Below, piece after piece: positions 44,726 to 53,930 of a stretch of 64,000 nucleotides of DNA. A program made the translations under genes and the position numbers. Every line of letters starts with the position of its first letter. Within the stretch, counting starts at the first letter, position 1. A model generated the notes under the pieces. That model did no database searches. It was not told the origin of the DNA and saw only the letters and a program-made list of their open reading frames with translations. The DNA is from Aquisphaera insulae (lineage in GTDB: Bacteria; Planctomycetota; Planctomycetia; Isosphaerales; Isosphaeraceae): contig NZ_JAALJH010000001.1 of assembly GCF_011064615.1 (NCBI RefSeq), forward strand, positions 186,001 through 250,000, given 5' to 3'.

Positions 44726-45226
44726 ATGCAGCTCAGGTCACGGATGGCCGCCGTCGTGCTCGTCGCGGGAGCGACCCACCTCCTCATCGGGCCGGCGAGA
44801 GCCCAGAAGTCCGACGAGACGAAGCCCGCCGGAGCGTCCCGCGAGGCGGCAGCTCCGGCCGACCCGGCCGGGACCTGCCAGGTGGACCTGAACCTGAATA
44901 TCGCGGGACTCGGGGCCGAGGGCTGCGATGTCGACGTGAAGCCCGGCAATCGAAGCTCCCGATTCAAGGGACAGCATCACCACGTGGCCTCGAACGGAAA
45001 GGCAAGCCTGAAGTTCCGCGGCGTCGAGGTCCTGGGCGCGGATCGCACCTGCTCGTTCGCGATCACCGTTCATGAGCCTGGGCAGGAGCCACGCACGATC
45101 TATCGGGCTTTTCGGATCAACGGGCGAAGCGGTCAGCCGCTGCCGCCATCTCAGGCGTTCACCTGCTACCTGAACTCGCCTTCCAAGCTGGCCCGGCTCT
45201 CTCAGCCGGAGACCAAGGTGCGCTGA
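44726..45226 (+). CDS. Secreted hypothetical protein, 166 aa
   Basis: I do not recognise this protein. A signal peptide is clear: M-Q-L-R-S-R-M then a hydrophobic run, cleavage near G-P-A-R-A-Q. A short Ala/Pro-rich linker follows, then ~110 residues with scattered cysteines (C at the T-C-Q-V, G-C-D-V, T-C-S-F and T-C-Y-L positions, four in all), which could form two disulfides outside the cytoplasm. A histidine pair (H-H-H-V) lies after K-G-Q. GGGAG precedes the ATG at a rather long distance. The next gene is an exported hydrolase on the same strand. Confidence 0.55.
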   Translation: MQLRSRMAAVVLVAGATHLLIGPARAQKSDETKPAGASREAAAPADPAGTCQVDLNLNIAGLGAEGCDVDVKPGNRSSRFKGQHHHVASNGKASLKFRGVEVLGADRTCSFAITVHEPGQEPRTIYRAFRINGRSGQPLPPSQAFTCYLNSPSKLARLSQPETKVR

Positions 45227-45408
45227 GGCGCCGCGACGAAGCGGGGCCCGCGTCCGGGGCCGCGGCTCCGCCCGGCTGGTCTGTTCCCTTTTCGCGACCT
45301 CGCCGCCAAGAATGGATCGTGACGAGAAGGACCGGTCGGCGGGCGACCCGCTCGCGCCGGCCCTCGTCGCGTTCGAATTCCCCGAGCTGCAACGAGGATC
45401 CACATACG

Positions 45409-46458
45409 ATGCGCCGGCCGATCCATCGACGAGAATTCCTGGGAACCACGGCGGCCGCGAGCCTGAGCACGCTGGCCATCGGTGCCGCTCCGGCGAGGCC
45501 GCCGGGCTCCAAGCGACCGATCATCGTCTCGAGCGCCAATGGCCTGAAGGCGGTCGAGAAGGCCATGGAGCTGGTCAAGCAGGGGCATGATCCGCTCGAC
45601 GCCGCAATCGAGGGGGTCGCGATCGTCGAGGCCGACCCGACCGATCACAGCGTCGGACTGGGCGGATTGCCCAACGAGGACGGCGTCGTCGAGCTCGACG
45701 CGGCGGTGATGCACGGGCCGACCCATGGCGGCGGCTCAGTCGCCTCGATCCGAAATATCCTCCACCCGGCGGCCGTGGCCCGGCTCGTGATGAAGCGGAC
45801 GCGGCACGTCCTGCTCGTCGGCGAAGGGGCCCTGCGGTTCGCCCGCGCCCACGGCTTCCCCGAGGTCAACCTGCTGACCGAGGAGGCCCGGCAGATCTGG
45901 CTGCACTGGAAGGAGACCCGCGACCCGGACGACGACTGGGTCCCCCCCCCGGCCGAGGCCGTCGCCGCGTTCGTGCCGCAGTACATCCAGAAGCGAGTGA
46001 CCGGGACGATCCATTGCTCCGTGCTGGACACGCACGGGGACCTCGGCTGCACGACGACCACGTCCGGGCTGTCGTGGAAGATCCCGGGCCGGGTGGGCGA
46101 CTCGCCGATCCTGGGCGCGGGGCTCTACCTCGACAACGAGGTCGGATCGGCCGGCTCGACGGGCGTCGGCGAGGCCAACCTCCTGAACCTCTCCAGCCAC
46201 CTGGTCGTCGAGGGGATGCGCGCCGGCAAGTCCCCGAAGGACGCCGTGATGGACGCCTGCAAGCGGATCGCCACCACGAGCATCCGCGACCCCAAGCGGC
46301 GCCGGCCGGATGGCCGGACGACCTTCGAGGTGAAGTTCTACGCCGTCAGCAAGGACGGCAAGTTCTTCGGCGGCAGCATCTACCCCGGCGGCAAGATGGC
46401 CGTGCACGACGGCGACTCGGCGAAGCTTGTCGACTGCGAGCCGCTGTTCGACAAGTGA
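45409..46458 (+). CDS. Tat-exported N-terminal-nucleophile asparaginase (isoaspartyl peptidase/glycosylasparaginase family)
   Basis: A 349-residue hydrolase. Residues 7-20 carry a twin-arginine signal (R-R-E-F-L-G-T-T-A-A-A), so export is by the Tat route. The autocleavage site is Thr200 in V-T-G-T-I-H-C-S-V-L-D with the following T-T-T-T-S-G region, matching the Ntn family in which the new N-terminal threonine attacks the amide. The D-S-P-I-L-G-A-G-L-Y-L-D-N and G-S-T-G-V-G-E-A-N motifs are also conserved. Whether it acts on isoaspartyl peptides, glycosylasparagine or asparagine is not determined. The ATG at 45409 is chosen because the Tat signal begins there. Confidence 0.85.
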   Translation: MRRPIHRREFLGTTAAASLSTLAIGAAPARPPGSKRPIIVSSANGLKAVEKAMELVKQGHDPLDAAIEGVAIVEADPTDHSVGLGGLPNEDGVVELDAAVMHGPTHGGGSVASIRNILHPAAVARLVMKRTRHVLLVGEGALRFARAHGFPEVNLLTEEARQIWLHWKETRDPDDDWVPPPAEAVAAFVPQYIQKRVTGTIHCSVLDTHGDLGCTTTTSGLSWKIPGRVGDSPILGAGLYLDNEVGSAGSTGVGEANLLNLSSHLVVEGMRAGKSPKDAVMDACKRIATTSIRDPKRRRPDGRTTFEVKFYAVSKDGKFFGGSIYPGGKMAVHDGDSAKLVDCEPLFDK

Positions 46459-46471
46459 CGGCCGGCGAAGC

Positions 46472-46523
46472 GGCCGGCGACGGGCGAAGGGGCCCGCCGC
46501 CGGCCTGTGTCCTGGCGAGGACA
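46472..46523. terminator. Two consecutive hairpins between convergent genes
   Basis: A 14-bp stem with one mismatch and 6-base loop (46472-46505) is followed at once by a 6-bp stem (TGTCCT-GGCG-AGGACA, 46508-46523). They sit between the asparaginase stop and the DUF1559 stop. No T-runs; a bidirectional transcript end is inferred. Confidence 0.45.
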
Positions 46524-46542
46524 GGCTTCGCGTCCTGGTGGC

Positions 46543-47634
46543 TCAATAGCTATCGGCCGAGATCACCTCTCCGCCCTTGATGGAGACGATCCCCCGGAGC
46601 GCGACCGGATTGATCGAATCCTTGAGGAACCGGACGCTGCCGTCGCCGAAGAGGCAGTTCACGCCGCCCGGGTGGTAGGAGAAGAGCTCATCATTGGCGC
46701 CGGCCTGATTGCCGGCCGTCGTGCCGCTGGACGCCTGTGACCACGCCGCTTCCTCGCGCATCGGCCGGAACTTGTTGTTCGGGGTCCCGGAGACGCCGAA
46801 GCCGCCATCCGGCTCGGCCCAGCGCCAGTATCGGCGCTTGATGCCCATTCCGCCGGCCGGTCCCTGGCCGATGATCGGCCGAACATCGGTACCGCGGTAG
46901 GCCGACTCGAGATACGGGCTGATGAAACGAGGATCGCGACCGGCATCCTCGCCGATGACCATCGTGTTGCTCGTCCCGTCGGTGATCTCTGCGATCCGCG
47001 TCTTACCTTCCTTCAACGCCCCATCGACTCGGGACTTCTTGTTGCGATAGGGGGTCGCCGCGGCAGGGGCCTGGACGGTCCCGGTGGGATCGATGTCCGT
47101 ATAGCAGGTCGCCCCGTAGTCCGTGACTCCATAGCCGCGACCGAAGATCGCGGTGATCGGATCGTTCGGATCGACCCCGTCGTTCCCCCCGTCCGGGGAA
47201 CGAGTGGCGGACGGGCAGAGGTAGACATTGAGGACCGTCGAAGCACCGGTGAAGTTCATGCCGGTGGCCTCGTTGTAGTCCGCATTGAAGTTCAGGGCGT
47301 TGAACGAGGAGCCGCCTTCCATGAACGGCAGGAGCCGAGCCAGGGCGTTCCATCCGCCGTCGACGAACTGGGTGGAGGCGGTACCGGAGGGATCGGAATA
47401 CCACGTGGACTCGCCCGCGGGGGGGAAACAATTGATGGCGCTCTCGTAGTTGTGGAGGGCCAGGCCGATCTGCTTGAGGTTGTTGGTGCACTGGGCGCGG
47501 CGGGCGGCCTCGCGGGCCGACTGCACCGCCGGCAGCAAGAGCGCGATCAGGACCGTGATGATCGCGATCACGACGAGCAGCTCGATGAGCGTGAAGCCTC
47601 GACGACGAATCGCCGGGGCCGACGAGATCAACAT
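46543..47634 (-). CDS. DUF1559 protein with prepilin-type N-terminus
   Basis: A 363-residue protein. The N-terminus ([12 protein letters not shown], then a hydrophobic helix and [12 protein letters not shown]) is a type IV prepilin-like signal; the rest is the DUF1559 domain, ending in the [12 protein letters not shown] motif. Planctomycetes have many of these, most of unknown role at the cell surface. The ATG at 47634 has GGAGA about 8 bases upstream. It is the second of two adjacent paralogues and shares long near-identical stretches with the one at 48190-49281, indicating tandem duplication. Confidence 0.88.
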   Translation of the reverse strand: MLISSAPAIRRRGFTLIELLVVIAIITVLIALLLPAVQSAREAARRAQCTNNLKQIGLALHNYESAINCFPPAGESTWYSDPSGTASTQFVDGGWNALARLLPFMEGGSSFNALNFNADYNEATGMNFTGASTVLNVYLCPSATRSPDGGNDGVDPNDPITAIFGRGYGVTDYGATCYTDIDPTGTVQAPAAATPYRNKKSRVDGALKEGKTRIAEITDGTSNTMVIGEDAGRDPRFISPYLESAYRGTDVRPIIGQGPAGGMGIKRRYWRWAEPDGGFGVSGTPNNKFRPMREEAAWSQASSGTTAGNQAGANDELFSYHPGGVNCLFGDGSVRFLKDSINPVALRGIVSIKGGEVISADSY

Positions 47635-47753
47635 GGGGGTTCTCCGTGCAAGGTTGGTAGGCAAGATCAGTCGACGGAGCGGACCCCGTGCCGAGCCCTT
47701 CGCGGTCGCGTGGCCAGGGCCGGCAGGGCCCAAGACTATTCCGCTCAAGCCTT

Positions 47754-47782
47754 ATGTTATTATCAAGTCATCGTATATTCAA
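47754..47782 (-). promoter_or_regulatory. Candidate promoter of the second DUF1559 gene
   Basis: On the minus strand, TTGAAT and TAACAT are separated by 17 bp; the -10 box is a poor match (4 of 6). It lies 120 bp upstream of the 47634 start in an A/T-rich island. Confidence 0.35.
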
Positions 47783-48106
47783 GTTTATTTTTCAGGAACA
47801 TGCTGTTACCGCTCTTTCTGCATGCGTCGCCAGGTCGGGGCGGATACCGCTTCCGAGCCCCGATCGGGAGGCCGGGAGAGGCTCCGGAGGTAGGGTTGTC
47901 CGATCGTGCCGCGAAATGGCCCGGGGCCGATCGGCTCCGAATTACAGCAGGATCCTACAACGAATGGCCATTGCCGAGCGTGAAGATTCGATGAGAAATC
48001 CAGCCGCATCGGGCTAACTTGCCTGCCCTTGTCAACGGGGGAGATGGGAGACGCGGGCGGGTCGACCGTATCACAACCCTCGGGTGCCGAGGTTTCGCGC
48101 AAGCAG

Positions 48107-48141
48107 GAGGCCGGCACAGGGAGGATCCCGGTGCCGGCCTC
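48107..48141. terminator. Long stem-loop after the first DUF1559 gene
   Basis: An 11-bp perfect stem (GAGGCCGGCAC / GTGCCGGCCTC) continues, after one unpaired base on each side, into GGGA/TCCC with a GGA loop. It begins 49 nt past the 48190 stop on the minus strand. No T-run is seen, so it is probably a transcript 3' end of the first gene. Confidence 0.5.
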
Positions 48142-48189
48142 GATTGCGGATGGAGGATGTTCGGGACGCGTCGAGCGACGGCCTATCGA

Positions 48190-49281
48190 TCAATACTGGT
48201 CGGCCGAGAGGACCTCGCCGCCCTTGAGCGTGACGAGCCCTCGGAGCGTGACGACGTTGACGGAATCCTTGAGGAACCGGACGCTGCCGTCGCCGAAGAG
48301 ACAATTGACGCCGCCCGGGTGGAACGAGGAGAGCTCGTCGTTGGCGCCGGCGTTGTTACCCTTGGTGGTGCCGGTGAGATTCCACGCGCCGGCCTCATAC
48401 ATCGGCCGCAGCTTGTTGTTCGGCGCGCCGGAGACGCCATAGGCTCCGTCGGGCTCGGCCCATCGCCAGTAACGGCGGGGGATGTTGATGCCTCCGGCCG
48501 GACCGGCACCGATGATCGGCCGATTGTTGACCGCGAGGCCATCGCCGTAGCCCTCGACATAGGGGCTGAGGAAGCGAGGGTCACGCCCGGCATCCTCGCC
48601 GAAGGCGATGGTGTTGCTGGTGCCGTCGGTGGCCTCCGAGATCCGGGTCTTGCCCTGCTTGAGAAGGCCGTCGGCGCGGGACTTCTTGTTGCGATAGGGG
48701 GTCGCGGCATAGCTGGCACCGTCGTTGCCGATCTGGCCCTGCGGATCGATGTCGGTGTAGCAGGTCGCGCCGTAGTCGTTGTAGCCGTAGCCGCGGCCGG
48801 AGGCGAGCGAGATCGGATCGTTCGGGTCGGGGCCGTCCTGGCCGCCATCCGGGGAGCGGGTGGCCGACGGGCAGATGTACGAGTTGATGACCGTGCTGGC
48901 GCCGGTGAAGTTCATGCCGGTCGCCTCGTTGTAGTCCGCGTTGAAGTTCAACGCATTGAAGGACGAGCCCCCTTCGAGGAACGGGAGCAGGCGGGCGAGG
49001 GTGCCCCAGCCGCCATCGACGAACTGGGTGCCGGGGAAGGGCGTGAGCGAGTAGTTAGTCGACTCGCCGCCGGGGGGGAAGCAGCCGTTCGCGCTCTCGT
49101 AGTTGTGGAGGGCCAGGCCGATTTGCTTGAGGTTGTTGGTGCACTGGGCGCGGCGGGCGGCCTCGCGGGCCGATTGGACCGCCGGCAGCAGCAAGGCGAT
49201 GAGGACCGCGATGATGGCGATCACGACGAGCAGCTCGATGAGCGTGAACGCCGAACGCCGGGCTCTGGACACGAAAGTCAT
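48190..49281 (-). CDS. DUF1559 protein with prepilin-type N-terminus
   Basis: A 363-residue paralogue of the 46543-47634 gene, with the same signal ([13 protein letters not shown]), the same total length and the same ending layout ([12 protein letters not shown]). The two differ in the central loop and the final residues (A-D-Q-Y here, A-D-S-Y there). The ATG at 49281 has GGAGA about ten bases upstream. It follows a lipoprotein gene by 119 bp on the same strand, behind the palindromic promoter at 49993-50024, so lipoprotein and DUF1559 gene form an operon. Confidence 0.88.
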   Translation of the reverse strand: MTFVSRARRSAFTLIELLVVIAIIAVLIALLLPAVQSAREAARRAQCTNNLKQIGLALHNYESANGCFPPGGESTNYSLTPFPGTQFVDGGWGTLARLLPFLEGGSSFNALNFNADYNEATGMNFTGASTVINSYICPSATRSPDGGQDGPDPNDPISLASGRGYGYNDYGATCYTDIDPQGQIGNDGASYAATPYRNKKSRADGLLKQGKTRISEATDGTSNTIAFGEDAGRDPRFLSPYVEGYGDGLAVNNRPIIGAGPAGGINIPRRYWRWAEPDGAYGVSGAPNNKLRPMYEAGAWNLTGTTKGNNAGANDELSSFHPGGVNCLFGDGSVRFLKDSVNVVTLRGLVTLKGGEVLSADQY

Positions 49282-49400
49282 AAATCACATTCTCCGAAGA
49301 AGATAAGTCAAAAGTGCTGCTCCGAGCTGGGGCAGTTGCTGGGCGATCGCCCCCTGGATTCCGCCGATGGAAAGGCGAGAGAGGGAGGGCAAGTTGGGCT

Positions 49401-49916
49401 TTAGTCGTCGTCCGAACGGCCGGCCTTCGCGGTCTTCGACTTCGCCGCGGCCGGCCCCTCAAGGAGGTGGAACGGTTCGAGCGAGTTCTCGCCGGCCTTG
49501 ATGGTGGCCTTCAGGCCCGATGAAGCCTCGTCCGCGTATTTCGAGGGATAGGGATTGTTCCAGACCGACTTCCCGGCCGACTTCTTGGCCGGCGCGGAGC
49601 CCGAGGCGGAGGGATCGATCCGGATCAGATACTCCCCGTCGGGAATCCCGTCACCGAACTGGGAAGTCATCTTGAATGCCCCGTCCCCGCCGATCGCCGA
49701 CGAGAACTCGAGCCCCTTGGCCGGCAAGACGAAGACGACCTGGCCCGAAGTCAGCGGCCTATCGTCCTTGAGCAGGACCTTTCCAGAGACGGGATAGACC
49801 GTCATGGACTTCACGGCGTTCGAATCGCCGCAGCCGCCGGTCGCGGCCGCCAGAGCGGCGGCCAGCGCGAGGAGAGACATCCCCGGGACGATCCGGCGGA
49901 CGGAACTGGAGATCAT
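49401..49916 (-). CDS. Putative lipoprotein with carboxypeptidase-regulatory-like domain
   Basis: A 171-residue exported protein. The N-terminus has a basic start (M-I-S-S-S-V-R-R), a hydrophobic stretch and a cysteine in T-G-G-C-G-D, a weak lipobox lacking leucine at -3 (aspartate at +2 would favour inner-membrane retention in enterobacteria). Residues ~40-120 contain V-S-G-K-V-L-L-K-D-D-R-P-L-T-S-G-Q-V, the fold of transthyretin/carboxypeptidase regulatory-like domains often seen next to DUF1559 genes in planctomycetes. A lysine-rich disordered tail ends it. The ATG at 49916 is chosen as the start of the signal; the frame extends further upstream without a good site. Confidence 0.65.
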   Translation of the reverse strand: MISSSVRRIVPGMSLLALAAALAAATGGCGDSNAVKSMTVYPVSGKVLLKDDRPLTSGQVVFVLPAKGLEFSSAIGGDGAFKMTSQFGDGIPDGEYLIRIDPSASGSAPAKKSAGKSVWNNPYPSKYADEASSGLKATIKAGENSLEPFHLLEGPAAAKSKTAKAGRSDDD

Positions 49917-49992
49917 CAAATTCAACCTTCTCCTGGGACCAGGCCCGCACCGATGGCGACGGGCCGCCGAACGGCCACGAGGGTGAACAAGC

Positions 49993-50024
49993 AACACTAT
50001 ATCAATCCCATATATAGTGTTCAA
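49993..50024 (-). promoter_or_regulatory. Strong promoter embedded in a 10-bp palindrome, upstream of the lipoprotein/DUF1559 operon
   Basis: On the minus strand TTGAAC (50019-50024), 17 bp, TATAGT (49996-50001). AACACTATAT (49993-50002) and its exact complement (50012-50021) flank a 9-bp spacer, so one arm covers the -10 box and the other abuts the -35. The leader to the 49916 start is about 75 nt. Confidence 0.6.
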
Positions 50025-50261
50025 TTAAAGATTCCATGAATACGCCCGTCGGTCATCGCCATCCACCGGCGCACTCTCGGGGGACAGAACCCTGCGGGGC
50101 TGGACAGCCAGGCACGACCGGCGGGGCGCAGGGAGGTCACCGGCCCGCGGGCGTGACCCGCGTCCATTGGTGCTCCCGAAGATTGTAGCGCCACTTCGAC
50201 GGCGGCAGGTTAAGGTTCGATGAATTCGACGAACAGATTCGGAGAACGAGCAAGAACTTGA
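50025..50261. other. Intergenic region, 237 bp, downstream of dnaE
   Basis: Between the dnaE stop and the promoter above. It includes a GGTCAC..GTGACC hairpin (50135-50158) with a perfect GC-rich palindrome in its interior, a possible dnaE transcript end. No gene is supported. Confidence 0.35.
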
Positions 50262-53200
50262 TCAATCCAGATCGTCGTCCTGCGACGGGTCGTCGAGCTC
50301 GGGCTCGATGGCGGCCGAAGCGCGGGAGGGGGTGGGAGACGGCTGCGGCGACTCGATCCGCGCCGTGGCCCCGCGCTGGCCGAGGAGCCGGACGTTGCCG
50401 GCGCCCACGACGTTCTCGAGGTCGGATTTGAGCTGGTCGTCGTAGCGGACGCGGAGCGAGGGGCCGGCGCGGTAGATGGCGCGACGCAGGTGCTCGATGC
50501 CGGTGAGCTCGAGGTAGAGGTCCAGGTGGCCCGGCTTGACGCGGATGAGGCGAAGCAGCCGCTCGAGGTCCTCCTCGCGGAGGGCCGGGCGGTTCAGGCG
50601 GACGATCACGCCCCGCGCCAGCTCCGCGGCGGCCGTCTCGATGGGGAGGATCTTGCTGATGATCAGCTCGGCGGGCTCGCGCCGGCGGTCCAGCGTCCCC
50701 TTCACGAAGCCGATGAGGTCGTCGCGGACCAGGTCGCCGAGCTTGGCGAATTCCTCCGGCCAGAGCATGGCCGCCGTCGAGCCGGTCAGGTCCTCGAAGG
50801 TCAGCTTGGCCATCCGCGTCAGGCCGGAGCGGCTCTTCTGGACGTTCCGGGCCTGGACGTTGGTGATCATGCCGCCGAGGGTCACCTCGCCCTTGTCCGG
50901 CACGCTGGCAAGGTCGGAGCAGCGGTGGCTGGCCAGGGCCTGGAGGAGTCCCGCGTGCTGGGAGAGCGGATGGCTGGACATGTAGAAGCCCAGCGCCTTC
51001 TTCTCCCCGGCCAGGAGCTCGACGTCGTTCAGCTCGGGGACGTCGGGCAGGTTGGAGTGCGTCGACGCCGTCCCATTCCCGTTGGCGTGGCCGTTGCTCG
51101 CGTGGGCGTCGGCCTCGAAGGAGTCGAATAGCCCACGCTGGCCTCGCTTGCGGTCTTCCTGCTTCGACTGCCCGGCCTGGATCGCGCGGGTCAGGATCGC
51201 CAGGAGCTGAGCACGGCGGGCCCCCAGGAAGTCGAAGGCTCCGGCGCGGATCAGGGTCTCCGCGCATCCAGACGTCACCTCGCGGGCCGAGATCCGCTCG
51301 AAGAAGTCGTCCAGGCTGCGGAACGGTCCCCCCTTCTGGCGTTCGCGGATGACGGCCTCGATGGCCTTGGTCCCGGCGCCCTTGATGGCGCCCAGCCCGA
51401 ACCGGATCTGGTTCTCCCTCGCCACGCTGAACGGCAGCTCCCCCTCGTTCAGGTTCGGCGGGCGGACCTCGATCCCCAGCCGTTTGCAGTCGTCGATATG
51501 TTCGAGAAAGAACTTGTCGCGCTCCATGCCGTCCATCTCGGACGAGAGCACGGCGGCCATGTACTCGGTGGGGTAGTGGGCCTTCAGGTAGGCGGTCTGG
51601 TAGGTCAGCATGGCATAGGCCGTGCTGTGCGACTTGTTGAAGCCGTAGCCGCCGAAGAACTCGATCAGGTCGAAGATCTTGACCGCCTCATCCTTGTCCA
51701 TCCCGCGCTCGACGGCGCCCTGCACGAACAGGCCGCGGCCCTCGGCGATGGTCTCCATCTTCTTCTTGGAGATCGCCTTGATGGTCGCGTAGGCTCGCGA
51801 GAGCTCGATGCCGCCGAGGCGGTTCAAGATCCGCATCACCTGCTCCTGGTAGACCATCACGCCGTAGGTCTCCTCCAGGACATCCTTGAGCACCGGGTGG
51901 AGGTAGCTGGCCTGCTTGCGGCCGTTCTTCACGTCCACGTACTCGTCCACCATGCCGCCGTTGAGCGGGCCGGGGCGGTAGAGCGCGTTGATGGCGATGA
52001 TGTCCGCGAATCGGTCGGGCCGCATCTTGATGACGAGGTCGCGGATGCCCGCGCTCTCGAGCTGGAAGACCCCCTTGGTCTCGCCGCGCTGGAGCAGCTC
52101 GAAGGTCCTGCGGTCATCGAGCGGGAGCTTCTCCAGGTCCTTCGGCGCGTCGGGATGGCGCTCGTTGATCAGGCGGACGGCCGCCTCCAGCGTCGTCAGG
52201 TTGCGGAGGCCGAGGAAGTCCATCTTCAGCAGGCCGGCCTTCTCGACGTCGCCCATGTCCCACTGGGTGCAGACGATCTCCTCCTTGTCCCCCCGGCGGA
52301 TCACCTGCAACGGGACCAGCGATTCCAGCGGCTTGTCCGCGATGACGACGCCGGCGGCGTGGGTGCTCGCATTGCGGACCGAGTCCTCGAGCCGCTTCGC
52401 GAACCGGATCAGCTTCTCGATCTCGGGATCCTGGTCGACCAGGGCCTTGAGCGCGGGCTCGTCCTTGAGCGCCTGGTCGATGGTGATCCCGAGCTTGGTC
52501 GGGACCAGCTTGTTGATCTGCTCGACCCGGGCCAGCGGGATGTTCAGCACCCGGCCGACGTCCTTGATGGCGGCCTTGGCCTTCATCGCCGCGAAGGTGC
52601 CGATCTGGGCGACATTGGCGTCGCCGTACTTCTTCCGGACGTACTCGATGACCTCGTAGCGCCGCCCCTGGTCGAGGTCGATGTCGATGTCCGGCGCCTC
52701 CGAGCGATTGGGGTCGAGGAACCGCTCGAACAGGAGATCATACTTGATTGGGCAGACGTTGCTCAGGTGCAGGACGTAACTCACCAGGGCTCCGCACGCC
52801 GATCCGCGGGCCGAGACCCGGATGCCCTGCTCCCGGGCGTAGCGGACGAAGTCCCAGACGATGAGGAAGTACGAGGCGAACCCCATCCGGTTGATGATGC
52901 CGAGCTCATGCTCCAGCCGCTCGCGTGCCTCCGCTGGGGGAGACTCCCCGTAGCGGACGATCAGGCCGGCCTCGCAGAGCTCGCGGAGGAAGTCCTCCGG
53001 CGTCTTCTCGTCGGGGGGCTGAAACGAGGGGAACTGACGCTTGCCCAGCCCGACGCTCGTGTAGTTTTCCTCGACCATGCCGGCGATGGTCGCCGACATC
53101 GCCAGGGCCTCCTCCATCCCGGGGAGCGCGGCGTACATCTCCTCCGGGCTGCGGACGTGGAACTGGTCGGAGAGCTTGCCGTCATCCGCCACGAAGCGGG

Positions 53201-53930
53201 GCTTGTCCAGCGGCTGGTCGATCGTCTTGCCGGTGTTGATGCAGAGGAGGACGTCGTGGGCGAGATAGTCCTCCTGGGTCAGGTAGTGGGCGTCGCTCGT
53301 GGCCACCACGGGCAGGCCCATCCGCCGGGCCAGGTCGATTTCTCGCTCCATGCAGTCGCGCTGGATCTGGAGGCCGTTGTTCTGGACCTCGACGTAAAAA
53401 TTGCCCTCGCCGAAGGTCTTCGCGTACCAGGCGGCGAGCCTCTCGGCCTCGTCTACCCGGTCGCCCAGGAGCTTCTGCGAGAACTCGGAGCCCACGCAAC
53501 CGGTGAGGCAGATCAGCCCCTCGCTGTGCTGGGCGAGGATCTCCTTGTCGATCCGCGGCTTGTAGTAATAGCCCTCCAGGTACGACCGGGACGAGAGCCG
53601 CAGGAGATTGCGGAAACCCTCCCCATTCTTCGCCAGCAGCGTGAGGTGGTAGGCGAACCGCTCGTCGCCCGCCCCCCCCGCGCCCGTCGATCGGTCGGTC
53701 CGCTTGCCGGGTGCGACGTACGCCTCGAGGCCGACGATCGGCAGCACGTGGGCGGCCTTCGCCTCGCGGAGGAACTCGACCGCCCCGAACAGGTTCCCGT
53801 GGTCCGTGAGGGCCACCGCCGGCATCCCCAGATCGTGGACCCGCTTCACCAGATCCGGGAGCTTGCTCTGTCCGTCGAGCAGGCTGTAATGGCTGTGGCA
53901 ATGGAGGTGCACGAAGGGAGGGGTGGCCAT
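50262..53930 (-). CDS. dnaE: DNA polymerase III subunit alpha
   Basis: A 1222-residue replicative polymerase. The PHP domain begins near the N-terminus (H-C-H-S-H-Y-S-L-L-D-G and later T-D-H-G-N-L-F-G). The catalytic carboxylates are in P-D-I-D-I-D-L-D, with the usual A-R-G-S-A-C-G and G-S-A-C-G elements, followed by thumb and fingers, the helix-hairpin-helix and an OB-fold (G-E-V-T-L-G-G-M-I region), and an acidic C-terminal tail (D-D-P-S-Q-D-D-D-L). This is the DnaE1 type. I start at the ATG at 53930 (M-A-T-P-P-F-V-H-L-H-C-H); an earlier ATG at 53957 is in frame. It stands alone on this strand. Confidence 0.95.
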   Translation of the reverse strand: MATPPFVHLHCHSHYSLLDGQSKLPDLVKRVHDLGMPAVALTDHGNLFGAVEFLREAKAAHVLPIVGLEAYVAPGKRTDRSTGAGGAGDERFAYHLTLLAKNGEGFRNLLRLSSRSYLEGYYYKPRIDKEILAQHSEGLICLTGCVGSEFSQKLLGDRVDEAERLAAWYAKTFGEGNFYVEVQNNGLQIQRDCMEREIDLARRMGLPVVATSDAHYLTQEDYLAHDVLLCINTGKTIDQPLDKPRFVADDGKLSDQFHVRSPEEMYAALPGMEEALAMSATIAGMVEENYTSVGLGKRQFPSFQPPDEKTPEDFLRELCEAGLIVRYGESPPAEARERLEHELGIINRMGFASYFLIVWDFVRYAREQGIRVSARGSACGALVSYVLHLSNVCPIKYDLLFERFLDPNRSEAPDIDIDLDQGRRYEVIEYVRKKYGDANVAQIGTFAAMKAKAAIKDVGRVLNIPLARVEQINKLVPTKLGITIDQALKDEPALKALVDQDPEIEKLIRFAKRLEDSVRNASTHAAGVVIADKPLESLVPLQVIRRGDKEEIVCTQWDMGDVEKAGLLKMDFLGLRNLTTLEAAVRLINERHPDAPKDLEKLPLDDRRTFELLQRGETKGVFQLESAGIRDLVIKMRPDRFADIIAINALYRPGPLNGGMVDEYVDVKNGRKQASYLHPVLKDVLEETYGVMVYQEQVMRILNRLGGIELSRAYATIKAISKKKMETIAEGRGLFVQGAVERGMDKDEAVKIFDLIEFFGGYGFNKSHSTAYAMLTYQTAYLKAHYPTEYMAAVLSSEMDGMERDKFFLEHIDDCKRLGIEVRPPNLNEGELPFSVARENQIRFGLGAIKGAGTKAIEAVIRERQKGGPFRSLDDFFERISAREVTSGCAETLIRAGAFDFLGARRAQLLAILTRAIQAGQSKQEDRKRGQRGLFDSFEADAHASNGHANGNGTASTHSNLPDVPELNDVELLAGEKKALGFYMSSHPLSQHAGLLQALASHRCSDLASVPDKGEVTLGGMITNVQARNVQKSRSGLTRMAKLTFEDLTGSTAAMLWPEEFAKLGDLVRDDLIGFVKGTLDRRREPAELIISKILPIETAAAELARGVIVRLNRPALREEDLERLLRLIRVKPGHLDLYLELTGIEHLRRAIYRAGPSLRVRYDDQLKSDLENVVGAGNVRLLGQRGATARIESPQPSPTPSRASAAIEPELDDPSQDDDLD

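Larger units (their letters stand above)
47635..48189. other. Intergenic region, 555 bp, between DUF1559 paralogues
   Basis: It contains an A/T-rich island (about 47735-47830) in otherwise GC-rich DNA, with a possible minus-strand promoter TTGAAT (47777-47782), 17 bp, TAACAT (47754-47759), and the hairpin at 48107-48141. No gene is supported. The promoter would allow the second DUF1559 gene to be expressed separately from the first. Confidence 0.45.

Noticed and set aside
47735..47830. A/T-rich island between DUF1559 genes considered as a sign of horizontal transfer
   Set aside because: It is under 100 bp and best explained as a promoter; flanking genes have the same base composition as the rest of the window.
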